Positions 32,897-40,417 of a stretch of 64,000 nucleotides of DNA are shown piece by piece. Numbering within the stretch: the stretch's first letter is position 1; each line of letters opens with the position of its first letter. Origin of the DNA: Treponema sp. (GTDB lineage Bacteria; Spirochaetota; Spirochaetia; Treponematales; Treponemataceae). The stretch covers positions 1 to 64,000 of the forward strand of contig JAKSLX010000007.1 of the NCBI GenBank assembly GCA_024400915.1, written 5' to 3'. The translations under genes and the position numbers were made by a program. Under the pieces are notes generated by a model. The model saw nothing but the letters and a program-made list of their open reading frames with translations, had not been told where the DNA came from and searched no databases.

Positions 32897-33625
32897 ATGA
32901 GTTTGATTGAGTTAAAAAATATCTGCAAAAATTATCAGATGGATAAGGTTATCGTAAAGGCCGTTGACAATGCTTCCTTCAAGATTGAAAAGGGAGAATT
33001 CGCCGCCATATCAGGACCTTCAGGATCAGGAAAGTCTACCCTTCTCAACATGATTGGACTTATCGACCTGCCAACTGCTGGAACCCTTCTCCTTAACGGA
33101 AAGGACATCTATAAGGATACAAAACTTTCAATCAATACAAAGCTTGGCGTAAAACTGGACAATGAACTTACAGTCCTTCGCCGTCAGAATCTTGGTTTCA
33201 TCTTCCAGACCTTCAATCTAATACCAGTACTCAATGTTCGTGAAAACATTGAGCTTCCACTCACATTGGGCTCAACAATCGCTACAGAAACAATGAATAA
33301 AAAGGAACTTTCCGAATGGATTGATTTTCTTGTAGATACAGTTGGACTTTCTGCATGGAAGTCACACAAGCCTTCAGAATTAAGCGGTGGACAAAGACAG
33401 CGCGTTGCCATTGCCCGTGCCCTCGTAACTAAGGCACCTGTAATTCTTGCCGACGAGCCAACTGCAAACCTTGACTCAAAAAACGGCGATCAGATTCTTG
33501 AGTTAATGAAGAAGTTAAACAAGGAGCTTGAAACAACCTTCGTCTTCTCTACCCACGACTCAAAAATCGTCGAAATGTCGGATCATGTAATCAAGATTTC
33601 AGACGGAAAGATCATATCGGCATAA
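32897..33625 (+). CDS. LolD/MacB-like ABC ATP-binding protein
   Basis: 242 residues. Walker A GPSGSGKST (about 40-48), Q-loop FQTFNLIPVLNVRENIELPL, signature LSGGQRQRVAIARAL, Walker B ILADEPTANLDS and H-loop STHDSKI. About 30 extra residues (YKDTKLSINTKLGVKLDNEL) lie between Walker A and the Q-loop. Sequence type is that of lipoprotein-release or MacB-type exporters. The two matching permeases lie beyond, on the other strand (35781-38491), along with a LolA-like gene, so this ATPase probably powers them. Leaderless start likely (TAAAAT 6 nt before the ATG). Confidence 0.92.
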   Translation: MSLIELKNICKNYQMDKVIVKAVDNASFKIEKGEFAAISGPSGSGKSTLLNMIGLIDLPTAGTLLLNGKDIYKDTKLSINTKLGVKLDNELTVLRRQNLGFIFQTFNLIPVLNVRENIELPLTLGSTIATETMNKKELSEWIDFLVDTVGLSAWKSHKPSELSGGQRQRVAIARALVTKAPVILADEPTANLDSKNGDQILELMKKLNKELETTFVFSTHDSKIVEMSDHVIKISDGKIISA

Positions 33626-33646
33626 GGGATCAAAAAGTCCCTTATG
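33621..33646. terminator. Convergent hairpin between the ATPase and barrel genes
   Basis: CATAAGGGA (33621-33629) pairs perfectly with TCCCTTATG (33638-33646); it contains the ATPase stop codon. The T tract is short. Confidence 0.6.
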
Positions 33647-33653
33647 CTTTCCA

Positions 33654-34982
33654 TTAATAATCAACAGTTAGCGTGAAATAAGAAGCAAGTCTTGCCTGAT
33701 AGATTTCAGGATGTCTCAAGCTTCTGTAGTAGATTTCCATACCATTAACCCAGTCCAGATGCTTGAGGATATTTGTCTTTACAAGACCGATCTTAAACCA
33801 GCAGTTATCAAGGTAATTTCCATTCTGTGTGTATCTGTTGGAATCGTGTCTCCACTGGAAAATCAGCTTCAAATTTCGTTTAGGACCAACTTCCTTGATT
33901 CCCACATCTACGGCAACACGCTGAATATTCATATGGTCTTCGATTTTGTAAACGTTCTGGAATTCAGCATTATATCCCCATCGATCCCATGCTCTGTATG
34001 AACCGAGAGTAATGATTTCAGCTTCTGCATAAAAATCGTCCTTACCGCCAAAACGGAAAGTATTCTGCAGATAACAGTCGTAATTGAAAATGGTTTTCTT
34101 TGCTTCAAAACCAACGACATTGTTTATGCCGTAGGGATTTTTTTCAGAGATGGAGTTAACATCCTTGGCAGTACGGCGCCCATAAAAATTAAAGGAAGCC
34201 TGCCAGAAAGAAAATTCAAGGGAGCCTGCATAGGACAATTCATCAACCTTAGGAGGCTCTTCTTTACTGAAAACTAAGCCACTGTTCAAATTATAAAGGA
34301 TTACACCTGTTGCGGTCATGAATGACAAAGGAAAAGAAAGAGAAGCAATAATGCTCGATGCGCTGTCCGCAACAATATTCGTTGTAAGTCGTTCTTCCTG
34401 AGAATAATCAGTAACATTATTGAAAATTCTTACATAGCCCCAGTTAAGGGTTTTCTTTCCTGCCGTAAAAAGGCAATAGGGACCTGCCATGTAATCGTAA
34501 TAGAGGGTACTGTTTTCATAGTTTACCCATTGAATAGGGAAAAATGTTGTACACAGATTGCCGTGAATGGCAAAAGTCTCATCAGGCCTTGCAACAAAGG
34601 AAAGATTGTTTTCGTAGTCAAAATAACCTGCAGTCCATTTTCTTCTGTCTTCAAGATCTATGGTTCCATTGGCAATAGCCGCATTGTAAGCCGGGGAATC
34701 CTTGTAATACTTTTTTGTAGTATCCCCCAGCCTGCGACCATAAACCATACCCAGTTCGCTCTTCATTCTTCCGTAGAACTTGAAGTATGGTTCAAAGGAT
34801 TTAACCTCCTCAACGTTCTGAGGAGCATTTATCTTATCATTTTCTTCCGCAGTAATATCCTCAACATCATCAAAGATGGCATCAAAATCATCATCTGCAC
34901 CTGACACAAAACCATCATCAGCAGACTGTCCAAAACACAAGGACCCAATAAAGAATAATACTAACAGAAGACTTTTTTTCAT
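33654..34982 (-). CDS. Probable outer-membrane beta-barrel protein of the Lol-like operon
   Basis: 442 residues with a signal peptide (MKKSLLLVLFFIGSLCFGQ) followed by an acidic stretch, ADDDFDAIFDDVEDITAEE (about residues 26-44). The rest is rich in aromatic residues and alternating strands (FKFYGRMKSELGMVYGRR, NLSFVARPDETFAIHGNL, WQASFNFYGRRTAKD), ending in TLTVDY with a terminal aromatic, as in outer-membrane barrels. It overlaps the LolA-like gene by 4 bp and is last in the run of permease, permease, LolA-like, barrel. It might receive or use the exported lipoprotein or lipid; not known. Confidence 0.75.
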   Translation of the reverse strand: MKKSLLLVLFFIGSLCFGQSADDGFVSGADDDFDAIFDDVEDITAEENDKINAPQNVEEVKSFEPYFKFYGRMKSELGMVYGRRLGDTTKKYYKDSPAYNAAIANGTIDLEDRRKWTAGYFDYENNLSFVARPDETFAIHGNLCTTFFPIQWVNYENSTLYYDYMAGPYCLFTAGKKTLNWGYVRIFNNVTDYSQEERLTTNIVADSASSIIASLSFPLSFMTATGVILYNLNSGLVFSKEEPPKVDELSYAGSLEFSFWQASFNFYGRRTAKDVNSISEKNPYGINNVVGFEAKKTIFNYDCYLQNTFRFGGKDDFYAEAEIITLGSYRAWDRWGYNAEFQNVYKIEDHMNIQRVAVDVGIKEVGPKRNLKLIFQWRHDSNRYTQNGNYLDNCWFKIGLVKTNILKHLDWVNGMEIYYRSLRHPEIYQARLASYFTLTVDY

Positions 34983-35755
34983 TTTGCACTCATCATTTCC
35001 AGATACTGCTTTGTGTAAACAGTTGGAGCCTGTGGTGCAAAGGAAACATTTGTAACTGTAATCTGAGTTCTTTCATACTGAACCTTATCACCGATTTTAG
35101 TACCACGGAGGTTATCAGTAATAAGCATTTTAGAAGGTACATAAGTTTCTTTTTTACCTTCCGTCACAATCTGATATGAAGGAACTGCAGTAGTTCTCAA
35201 AAGCTGACCAGAAAGACTGTAATCTTCCTTTTTGCGCACAAGGCCATCATCTGTTACCCAGATTTTCAGCATCGGATAGTCAACTTTATCAGTTTTAGCC
35301 TTCAATGTAAATAAAGTACATGAAAACTTGCCTAGCTTTACGTCTTCAGTTTTCTCAATAGAATAATCCCTATAATAATGCTGAGGTGTAAAGTCCGAGT
35401 TGTTTGCATTTGTTCCCTGAAACTTATCCTTTGCACTTGTAAAGGTAAAGCGCTTATCCACTGGATCAAAGAACCAGATTGTATTGTCAAACTGAAGGTA
35501 TCCCTTACCCTTTTCCTTTTCAGGTCCCTGAACAAGAATAACCCACTTGCCTTCGTCATCACGGCGATACATCAGGGCATCGGTATTGCTTTTACCCTGC
35601 CCAGGTTTTTCCTGAGTAATAGCATAATTAGCTTTAAAGTCCCTTCCGTAAAAGGCAGTCTGATCTTCCGCCTTCTTAAGAAGTTCTTCCTTTGACATGG
35701 CAAAAGAAAATACTGAAGTTATTGCTGCAATAGTTAATAAAATAATCTTTTTCAT
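34979..35755 (-). CDS. LolA-like outer-membrane lipoprotein-sorting protein
   Basis: 258 residues with a signal peptide (MKKIILLTIAAITSVFSFA). The mature part matches the LolA-like fold seen next to treponemal exporters: ALMYRRDDEGKWVILVQGPEKEKGKGYLQFDNTIWFFDP, a lipid-binding half-barrel signature, then YPMLKIWVTDDGLVRKKEDY. The start has GGGAG upstream. It follows the second permease by 25 bp. It probably carries lipid or lipoprotein from the inner-membrane permeases to the outer membrane; the cargo is unknown. Confidence 0.85.
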   Translation of the reverse strand: MKKIILLTIAAITSVFSFAMSKEELLKKAEDQTAFYGRDFKANYAITQEKPGQGKSNTDALMYRRDDEGKWVILVQGPEKEKGKGYLQFDNTIWFFDPVDKRFTFTSAKDKFQGTNANNSDFTPQHYYRDYSIEKTEDVKLGKFSCTLFTLKAKTDKVDYPMLKIWVTDDGLVRKKEDYSLSGQLLRTTAVPSYQIVTEGKKETYVPSKMLITDNLRGTKIGDKVQYERTQITVTNVSFAPQAPTVYTKQYLEMMSAK

Positions 35756-35780
35756 AAATAATAATCTCCCGAAAACAGTT

Positions 35781-37070
35781 CTATTCTGTCGTAGCCAAAG
35801 CCTGAACAGGTGTTATTTCCACTGCTTTTCTAATTGATAAAACAACAGCGGCCAAAGTAGTTACAAACACAAACAGCAAAACAGTCATTGTATTAGAAAA
35901 CTCTAATCTTGGGGCTATAACGCCGTTGGTAAGGAAGACATCAAAAGCAGGAATGAAAGAAAGATTTATGCATCTGATGATTCCGCAAAGAATAAGGCTT
36001 AACAAAAGTCCTGCCACGCAACCTGCAAACATAAGGCAGCAAGTTTCTGAAAGAAGGATGCGATATACATTTACCCGGTTCATTCCGATTGCCTTGTAAA
36101 TGCCTATTTCATTTATTCTCTTGAGAACGAGAACACGATAAGTACTTGAAACTCCTACGATGATGATTACAACAAGGGCAACAATAACAAGCATTGAAAC
36201 CCAATTCATGGCATCAATTATAAGCTGAAGGTCTTCCATGGAAGATTCAATACTTACAAGACAGTTTGTCTCTTCTTCAAAGCCAGGACCGTAAAGAACT
36301 TCATAGAATTCTTCCTTGGTTTCAACCATTGGATACATATTGAGAACAGTACTCAAAGCCTTGTGGTATTCAGGCAGCTTTTTAGAAGAATAGGAACCGT
36401 CAGGGAAATAGACGCAGATTCTATTTGCATAATCAGGTTCATCCCTGTCAAATTCAACTACATAGTCAATATGAAAATAGACTGTATACATTCCGAAAAT
36501 GCTTGAATCACGGAAAATTCCTTTAACCGTAAACGGTATTGTATCAATTCCATAGCCTGAATTATTCGTAACAAAAGTAACCTGATCGCCTGCATGAACG
36601 GAAAGCATTTTTGCAATAGGTTCGGAAAGAAGAATGTCATATTTATCTGACAAGTCCTTAGCAGAACCTTCGACAAAATTGAAGTTTTCAAAAAGAGGCT
36701 GTTCCTTATCAAACTCGATACCGATTACTTGACGGAATCTGGCTTCAGTTCCTTCATACAGAAAGAAAGAATCCTTTGCCCTCACAGTAATTCGTTTTGA
36801 AACCACTGCATTTTTAGGAAGAACAGACTCAATTTTCTTTACATATTCAGAAGCATGAAAATATTCAAGATAATCAAGTCCTCCTTGAACCTGAAAATCA
36901 CCGCCATAATACATTTTGGCTTTTGTTGCCATGGCTGAAAGCATTCCGTCAACAACGAACATCAGGAAAAGAGAAATTGCAACGCCAAACATGCTTACAA
37001 GGAAAAGCGAAATGTACTGACGCCATTTTGAAAGAAGCGAACGAGCTGAAATCTTAAAGTAATACATCAA
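35781..37070 (-). CDS. LolC/E- or MacB-like permease 2
   Basis: 429 residues with one N-terminal membrane segment (ISLFLVSMFGVAISLFLMFVVDGM), a large periplasmic domain (about 45-290) and three C-terminal segments, including VIVALVVIIIVGVSSTYRVLVLKRINEIGIYKAIGMNR. This is the FtsX/MacB arrangement. It overlaps the preceding permease by 4 bp, so the two probably form a heterodimer. It works with the ATPase at 32897-33625. Confidence 0.9.
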   Translation of the reverse strand: MMYYFKISARSLLSKWRQYISLFLVSMFGVAISLFLMFVVDGMLSAMATKAKMYYGGDFQVQGGLDYLEYFHASEYVKKIESVLPKNAVVSKRITVRAKDSFFLYEGTEARFRQVIGIEFDKEQPLFENFNFVEGSAKDLSDKYDILLSEPIAKMLSVHAGDQVTFVTNNSGYGIDTIPFTVKGIFRDSSIFGMYTVYFHIDYVVEFDRDEPDYANRICVYFPDGSYSSKKLPEYHKALSTVLNMYPMVETKEEFYEVLYGPGFEEETNCLVSIESSMEDLQLIIDAMNWVSMLVIVALVVIIIVGVSSTYRVLVLKRINEIGIYKAIGMNRVNVYRILLSETCCLMFAGCVAGLLLSLILCGIIRCINLSFIPAFDVFLTNGVIAPRLEFSNTMTVLLFVFVTTLAAVVLSIRKAVEITPVQALATTE

Positions 37071-38491
37071 CTTCCTCCCTGCATTGCCTTTACAGGACTT
37101 ACCTTAAGGGCTGTATGAACCGGATAAATCCAGCCAACAATTCCGAGTATGAAAGAAAGAATCATTGATTCAACAATAGTCATGAAGGATACGGAAAATT
37201 CCAGGGTTTCATTGCCAAAAAGCTGGATAAGGAAAGAGTTTCCAAGATTAAGATGCAGAGAAGAAATGCAGGTGCTTGCTATGGCACCAATAATGCATCC
37301 GAGGATTCCTGCGGTTATGGTAAGCATAAAGGTTTCCGTCATGCATTCAGCCGAAACAAATTTTCTGGAAGCACCTTCAGCACGCATGGTTCCGATTTCC
37401 TGAGTTCTATTAAGGACATTAACTACGAGTGTATTGTTTATTACTATAAAACCAGCACACAGAACTACTATTACGCCAACATTGAAAATAAACCTTATCC
37501 AGAAAAGATACATTGCAGTACTTCCTGCGGCGCTTCTCCAGTTAACGGCCTGAACTGGCCACGAAGATTTTTTAAAATACCGGTTGAGCTCTGCTACGGT
37601 TTTCTTTATTTCATTTCTGTTCTTCAACTGAAGGATAAGAAAATTCCATGCAGTACTCTCGGTTTCTTCCGGCTGAATCACAACTGATTCCACTGCTTCT
37701 TTTTTTTCTTCAGTCTGAATTTCCTCTGCCTCAAAATCTTCTGCATCTTCAAAAAGGGAATCAAAATCATCATCCGTCAAAAGATCCTGATTATTTTCAT
37801 CAATGATAATATTTTCAGAAGTATCCGTCATATCAAGAAGGGAGCGCATTGTAAAAGGATCAACAAGGATTATTGTATCAAGGGTTTCATTTTTGATTTC
37901 ATAGTCATAGATGCAGGAAACTTTTGCAGCACGAATTCTGAAGGTCATTTTGTCTTCAACAAGAAACTGAAGTTCATCACCAGTCTTGACTCCATAACGT
38001 TCAGCCACCTGCTTGGAAAGGGCAATTCCTCGCTCTCCAGGATTATACGGAGTTCCTTCAAGCACTTTTATTGAAGTCATAAGCTTAAAATATTCTGAAG
38101 CTTCTACACCGAAAAGAGTTTCCAATTCTTTGTCGCTATCATCACTTTCTACCACTGCGCGACCGGAAATCTGAGGAACAAAACCGGAAACATCGGGATG
38201 ATCCTTAACATAATTGACGATATCCATGTATGGAATGAGACGCGGGATTTCAGTAAGTTTTCCTGTTACCGGTGTTTCATCACCAAAGAGGCTCAAGGGA
38301 ATTTTTGCATCAGGTCGAATGACAATGTCTCCCGTAAAGCTTTTGGAATAGACACTTTCAATACCATTTTCAGTACTGTCAAAAATCGAATTTACAAGAA
38401 CCATCAGGGAGATGGCGAAAGCTATAAAGAGAATAATGACAAAAGAACTTTTTCGAGAAACTATGTTCTTGTACGCCAGATAGAACAACAT
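37067..38491 (-). CDS. LolC/E- or MacB-like permease 1 with acidic insertion
   Basis: 474 residues, FtsX/MacB fold with one N-terminal and three C-terminal membrane segments (VLNRTQEIGTMRAEGASRKFVSAE is the conserved cytoplasmic loop). The periplasmic domain carries an acidic insertion, TDDDFDSLFEDAEDFEAEE plus a Glu-rich tail, at about residues 240-290; family members normally lack it. A similar motif is in the barrel protein of the same operon. The -10 box TATAAT (38501-38506 on the other strand) is 9 nt from the ATG with no binding site, so the mRNA is probably leaderless. Confidence 0.9.
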   Translation of the reverse strand: MLFYLAYKNIVSRKSSFVIILFIAFAISLMVLVNSIFDSTENGIESVYSKSFTGDIVIRPDAKIPLSLFGDETPVTGKLTEIPRLIPYMDIVNYVKDHPDVSGFVPQISGRAVVESDDSDKELETLFGVEASEYFKLMTSIKVLEGTPYNPGERGIALSKQVAERYGVKTGDELQFLVEDKMTFRIRAAKVSCIYDYEIKNETLDTIILVDPFTMRSLLDMTDTSENIIIDENNQDLLTDDDFDSLFEDAEDFEAEEIQTEEKKEAVESVVIQPEETESTAWNFLILQLKNRNEIKKTVAELNRYFKKSSWPVQAVNWRSAAGSTAMYLFWIRFIFNVGVIVVLCAGFIVINNTLVVNVLNRTQEIGTMRAEGASRKFVSAECMTETFMLTITAGILGCIIGAIASTCISSLHLNLGNSFLIQLFGNETLEFSVSFMTIVESMILSFILGIVGWIYPVHTALKVSPVKAMQGGS

Positions 38492-38516
38492 AACTGTAAT
38501 ATTATAGTAAAAAAAA

Positions 38517-38536
38517 GGGGGATTTTGAAGTCCCCC
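38517..38536 (-). terminator. leuA terminator
   Basis: In the minus direction, a GGGGGA/TCCCCC stem followed by eight T. It lies directly upstream of the permease promoter. Confidence 0.8.
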
Positions 38537-38542
38537 TATACC

Positions 38543-40228
38543 TTAAATCTGGTTCAAAGCCGAAACAATGGCATCAACACCTGCTCGACCTACGCTTGTA
38601 GATTTTCCGACACCCCAGTATTCGTTACCATCTTCGCAGGTAAGCTGAACATAGGCTATGGCACTGGTGTTTGTTCCTGTTCCCACACTGTGTTCATGGA
38701 AGGCTGTAACGCTGAACTTTGGAGCAGGAGTTGTTCCAAGGGCAGCCGCAAAGGCATCGAGAGGACCATTACCCTTTTCGCCGATGATGAACTGCTGTCC
38801 CTTCCATACAACTACACCACGACAAAGGGTTGTTTCCTGATTTTCATCATCCTTCTTTGATTCAACGTGGGTCTCAGAAAGATCGAGAATCTGAAGGTTA
38901 TCCCTCTTTCCGAACCACTGTTTTTCAAAGATATCATAGATTTCCTTTGTCTGAAGTTCACGCTGAGCTTTGTCTGCTTCAGCCTGAACAACTTTTCCAA
39001 GAGCCGGATGCATTGCCTTTGGAAGTATAAGACCGTAATCATTTTCAAGGATATAGGCAGCTCCACCCTTTCCAGACTGGCTGTTGATGCGGATGATACC
39101 TTCGTACTGACGGCCAATATCATGAGGATCAATGTAAAGGTAAGGAACATCCCAAAGAGCATCCTTTTCCATCTTTGTGCGGGCAGCCATACCCTTGCGG
39201 ATAGCATCCTGATGGCTTCCAGAGAAGGCAGTGAAAACAAGTTCACCGACATATGGAGTACGAGGGAAAATTTCCATTCCTGTATATTCAGTATACTTTT
39301 CACCAATTCCCTGGATATCACGGAAATCAAGTTCAGGATCAATACCCTGTGCATACATATTGAGGGCAACATTAACGATGTCAAGATTTCCCGTTCTTTC
39401 ACCGTTTCCAAAGAGGCAGCCTTCTGTTCTGTCGGCGCCGGCAAGCAATGCAAGTTCTGCGGAAGCAACGCCTGTACCGCGGTCATTATGACAGTGTGTT
39501 GAAATGATTACTGCTTCACGTTCAGAAATATGATCTGAGAAATATTCGATGGCATCTGCATAAACATTTGGAGTATAGCATTCTACAGTTGTAGGAAGGT
39601 TAAAAATAATTTTATTGTCTTTTGTTGCACCCCATTCCTTCATTACTGCATCACACACTTCAACAGCATAGTCGATTTCTGTATGGGAAAAGCTTTCCGG
39701 AGAATATTCAATGCGGATGTTCTTTCGTTCTTCTTCTGTAAGGCAAGACTTTATGCACTTGATGCCTTCAATGGCGATCTGCTTGATTTCTTCCTTTGAC
39801 TTATTGAAAGTATATTTTCTCTGAGCTGGGCTTGTAGAATTATAAAGATGGAAAATGGCATGAGGAGCACCTTTGATTGCCTCAAGGGTTTTCTTTACGA
39901 GGGCTTCGCGTGCCTGACACAAAACCTGAACGGTAACATCATCAGGAATACGATTTTCATCAATGAGCCTGCGCATGAATTCAAATTCAGTGTCGCTTGC
40001 AGCAGGGAATCCTACTTCAATTTCCTTAAAGCCAACTTTTACAAGAAGATCAAAAAATGCAAGTTTTGTATCTACACCCATTGGATTTACAAGGGCCTGG
40101 TTTCCATCACGAAGATCAACAGAACACCAGATAGGTGCCTTAGTAATTTTTGCAGAAGGCCATCTGCGGCTCTGCATTTCAATGTCGCCAACACGACCGT
40201 ACTTTGTACCTGGATTCATTACGCTCAT
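38543..40228 (-). CDS. leuA: 2-isopropylmalate synthase, long type
   Basis: First committed step of leucine synthesis, condensing acetyl-CoA with 2-oxoisovalerate. 561 residues from ATG 40228, chosen because AAGGAG lies 8 nt upstream and the longer frame runs into the leader terminator. The catalytic TIM barrel starts with WCSVDLRDGNQALVNPM, contains HCHNDRGTGVASAELALLAGADRTEGCLFGNGERTGN, and the C-terminal domain for leucine feedback follows (about 430-561). The leader encodes a leucine-rich peptide and a terminator (40254-40371), so it is likely controlled by attenuation as well as by feedback. Confidence 0.96.
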   Translation of the reverse strand: MSVMNPGTKYGRVGDIEMQSRRWPSAKITKAPIWCSVDLRDGNQALVNPMGVDTKLAFFDLLVKVGFKEIEVGFPAASDTEFEFMRRLIDENRIPDDVTVQVLCQAREALVKKTLEAIKGAPHAIFHLYNSTSPAQRKYTFNKSKEEIKQIAIEGIKCIKSCLTEEERKNIRIEYSPESFSHTEIDYAVEVCDAVMKEWGATKDNKIIFNLPTTVECYTPNVYADAIEYFSDHISEREAVIISTHCHNDRGTGVASAELALLAGADRTEGCLFGNGERTGNLDIVNVALNMYAQGIDPELDFRDIQGIGEKYTEYTGMEIFPRTPYVGELVFTAFSGSHQDAIRKGMAARTKMEKDALWDVPYLYIDPHDIGRQYEGIIRINSQSGKGGAAYILENDYGLILPKAMHPALGKVVQAEADKAQRELQTKEIYDIFEKQWFGKRDNLQILDLSETHVESKKDDENQETTLCRGVVVWKGQQFIIGEKGNGPLDAFAAALGTTPAPKFSVTAFHEHSVGTGTNTSAIAYVQLTCEDGNEYWGVGKSTSVGRAGVDAIVSALNQI

Positions 40229-40253
40229 TTTTAAACTCCTTGAAAATAAAAAA

Positions 40254-40279
40254 GACCTGATGCCGTTAAGCAACAGGTC
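40254..40279 (-). terminator. leuA leader terminator (attenuator)
   Basis: GACCTG (40254-40259) pairs with CAGGTC (40274-40279), with TGC/GCA inside, followed in the minus direction by TTTTTTATTTT and then the leuA binding site. ATGCCG at 40260-40265 is also complementary to the end of the leader reading frame. Confidence 0.8.
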
Positions 40280-40311
40280 TGTAATTTACATTGATAATAT
40301 ACAGTCACATG

Positions 40312-40371
40312 CTACCTTTCGGCATTCACTAGAGAAGAAAACAATAGTAGAAGTAGTGCTGTTAATTTCAT
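40312..40371 (-). CDS. Leucine leader peptide of leuA
   Basis: A 19-codon frame encoding MKLTALLLLLFSSLVNAER, from ATG 40371 to TAG 40314-40312. Seven of the 19 codons are Leu, five of them consecutive (CTA CTT CTA CTA TTG), mostly the rare-type CTA. It lies between promoter and terminator, exactly the layout of enterobacterial leuL and ilv leaders. Ribosome stalling on Leu codons when charged tRNA-Leu is low would free AATGCCG to pair with CGGCAT of the terminator loop and prevent termination. The promoter is TTGACT (40402-40407), 17 bp, TAAAGT (40379-40384), 7 nt before the ATG, so the peptide may be leaderless. A signal peptide fragment is the alternative. Confidence 0.75.
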   Translation of the reverse strand: MKLTALLLLLFSSLVNAER

Positions 40372-40417
40372 TTATATCACTTTACCTTCAAACCGCATAA
40401 AAGTCAACAAATTATTT

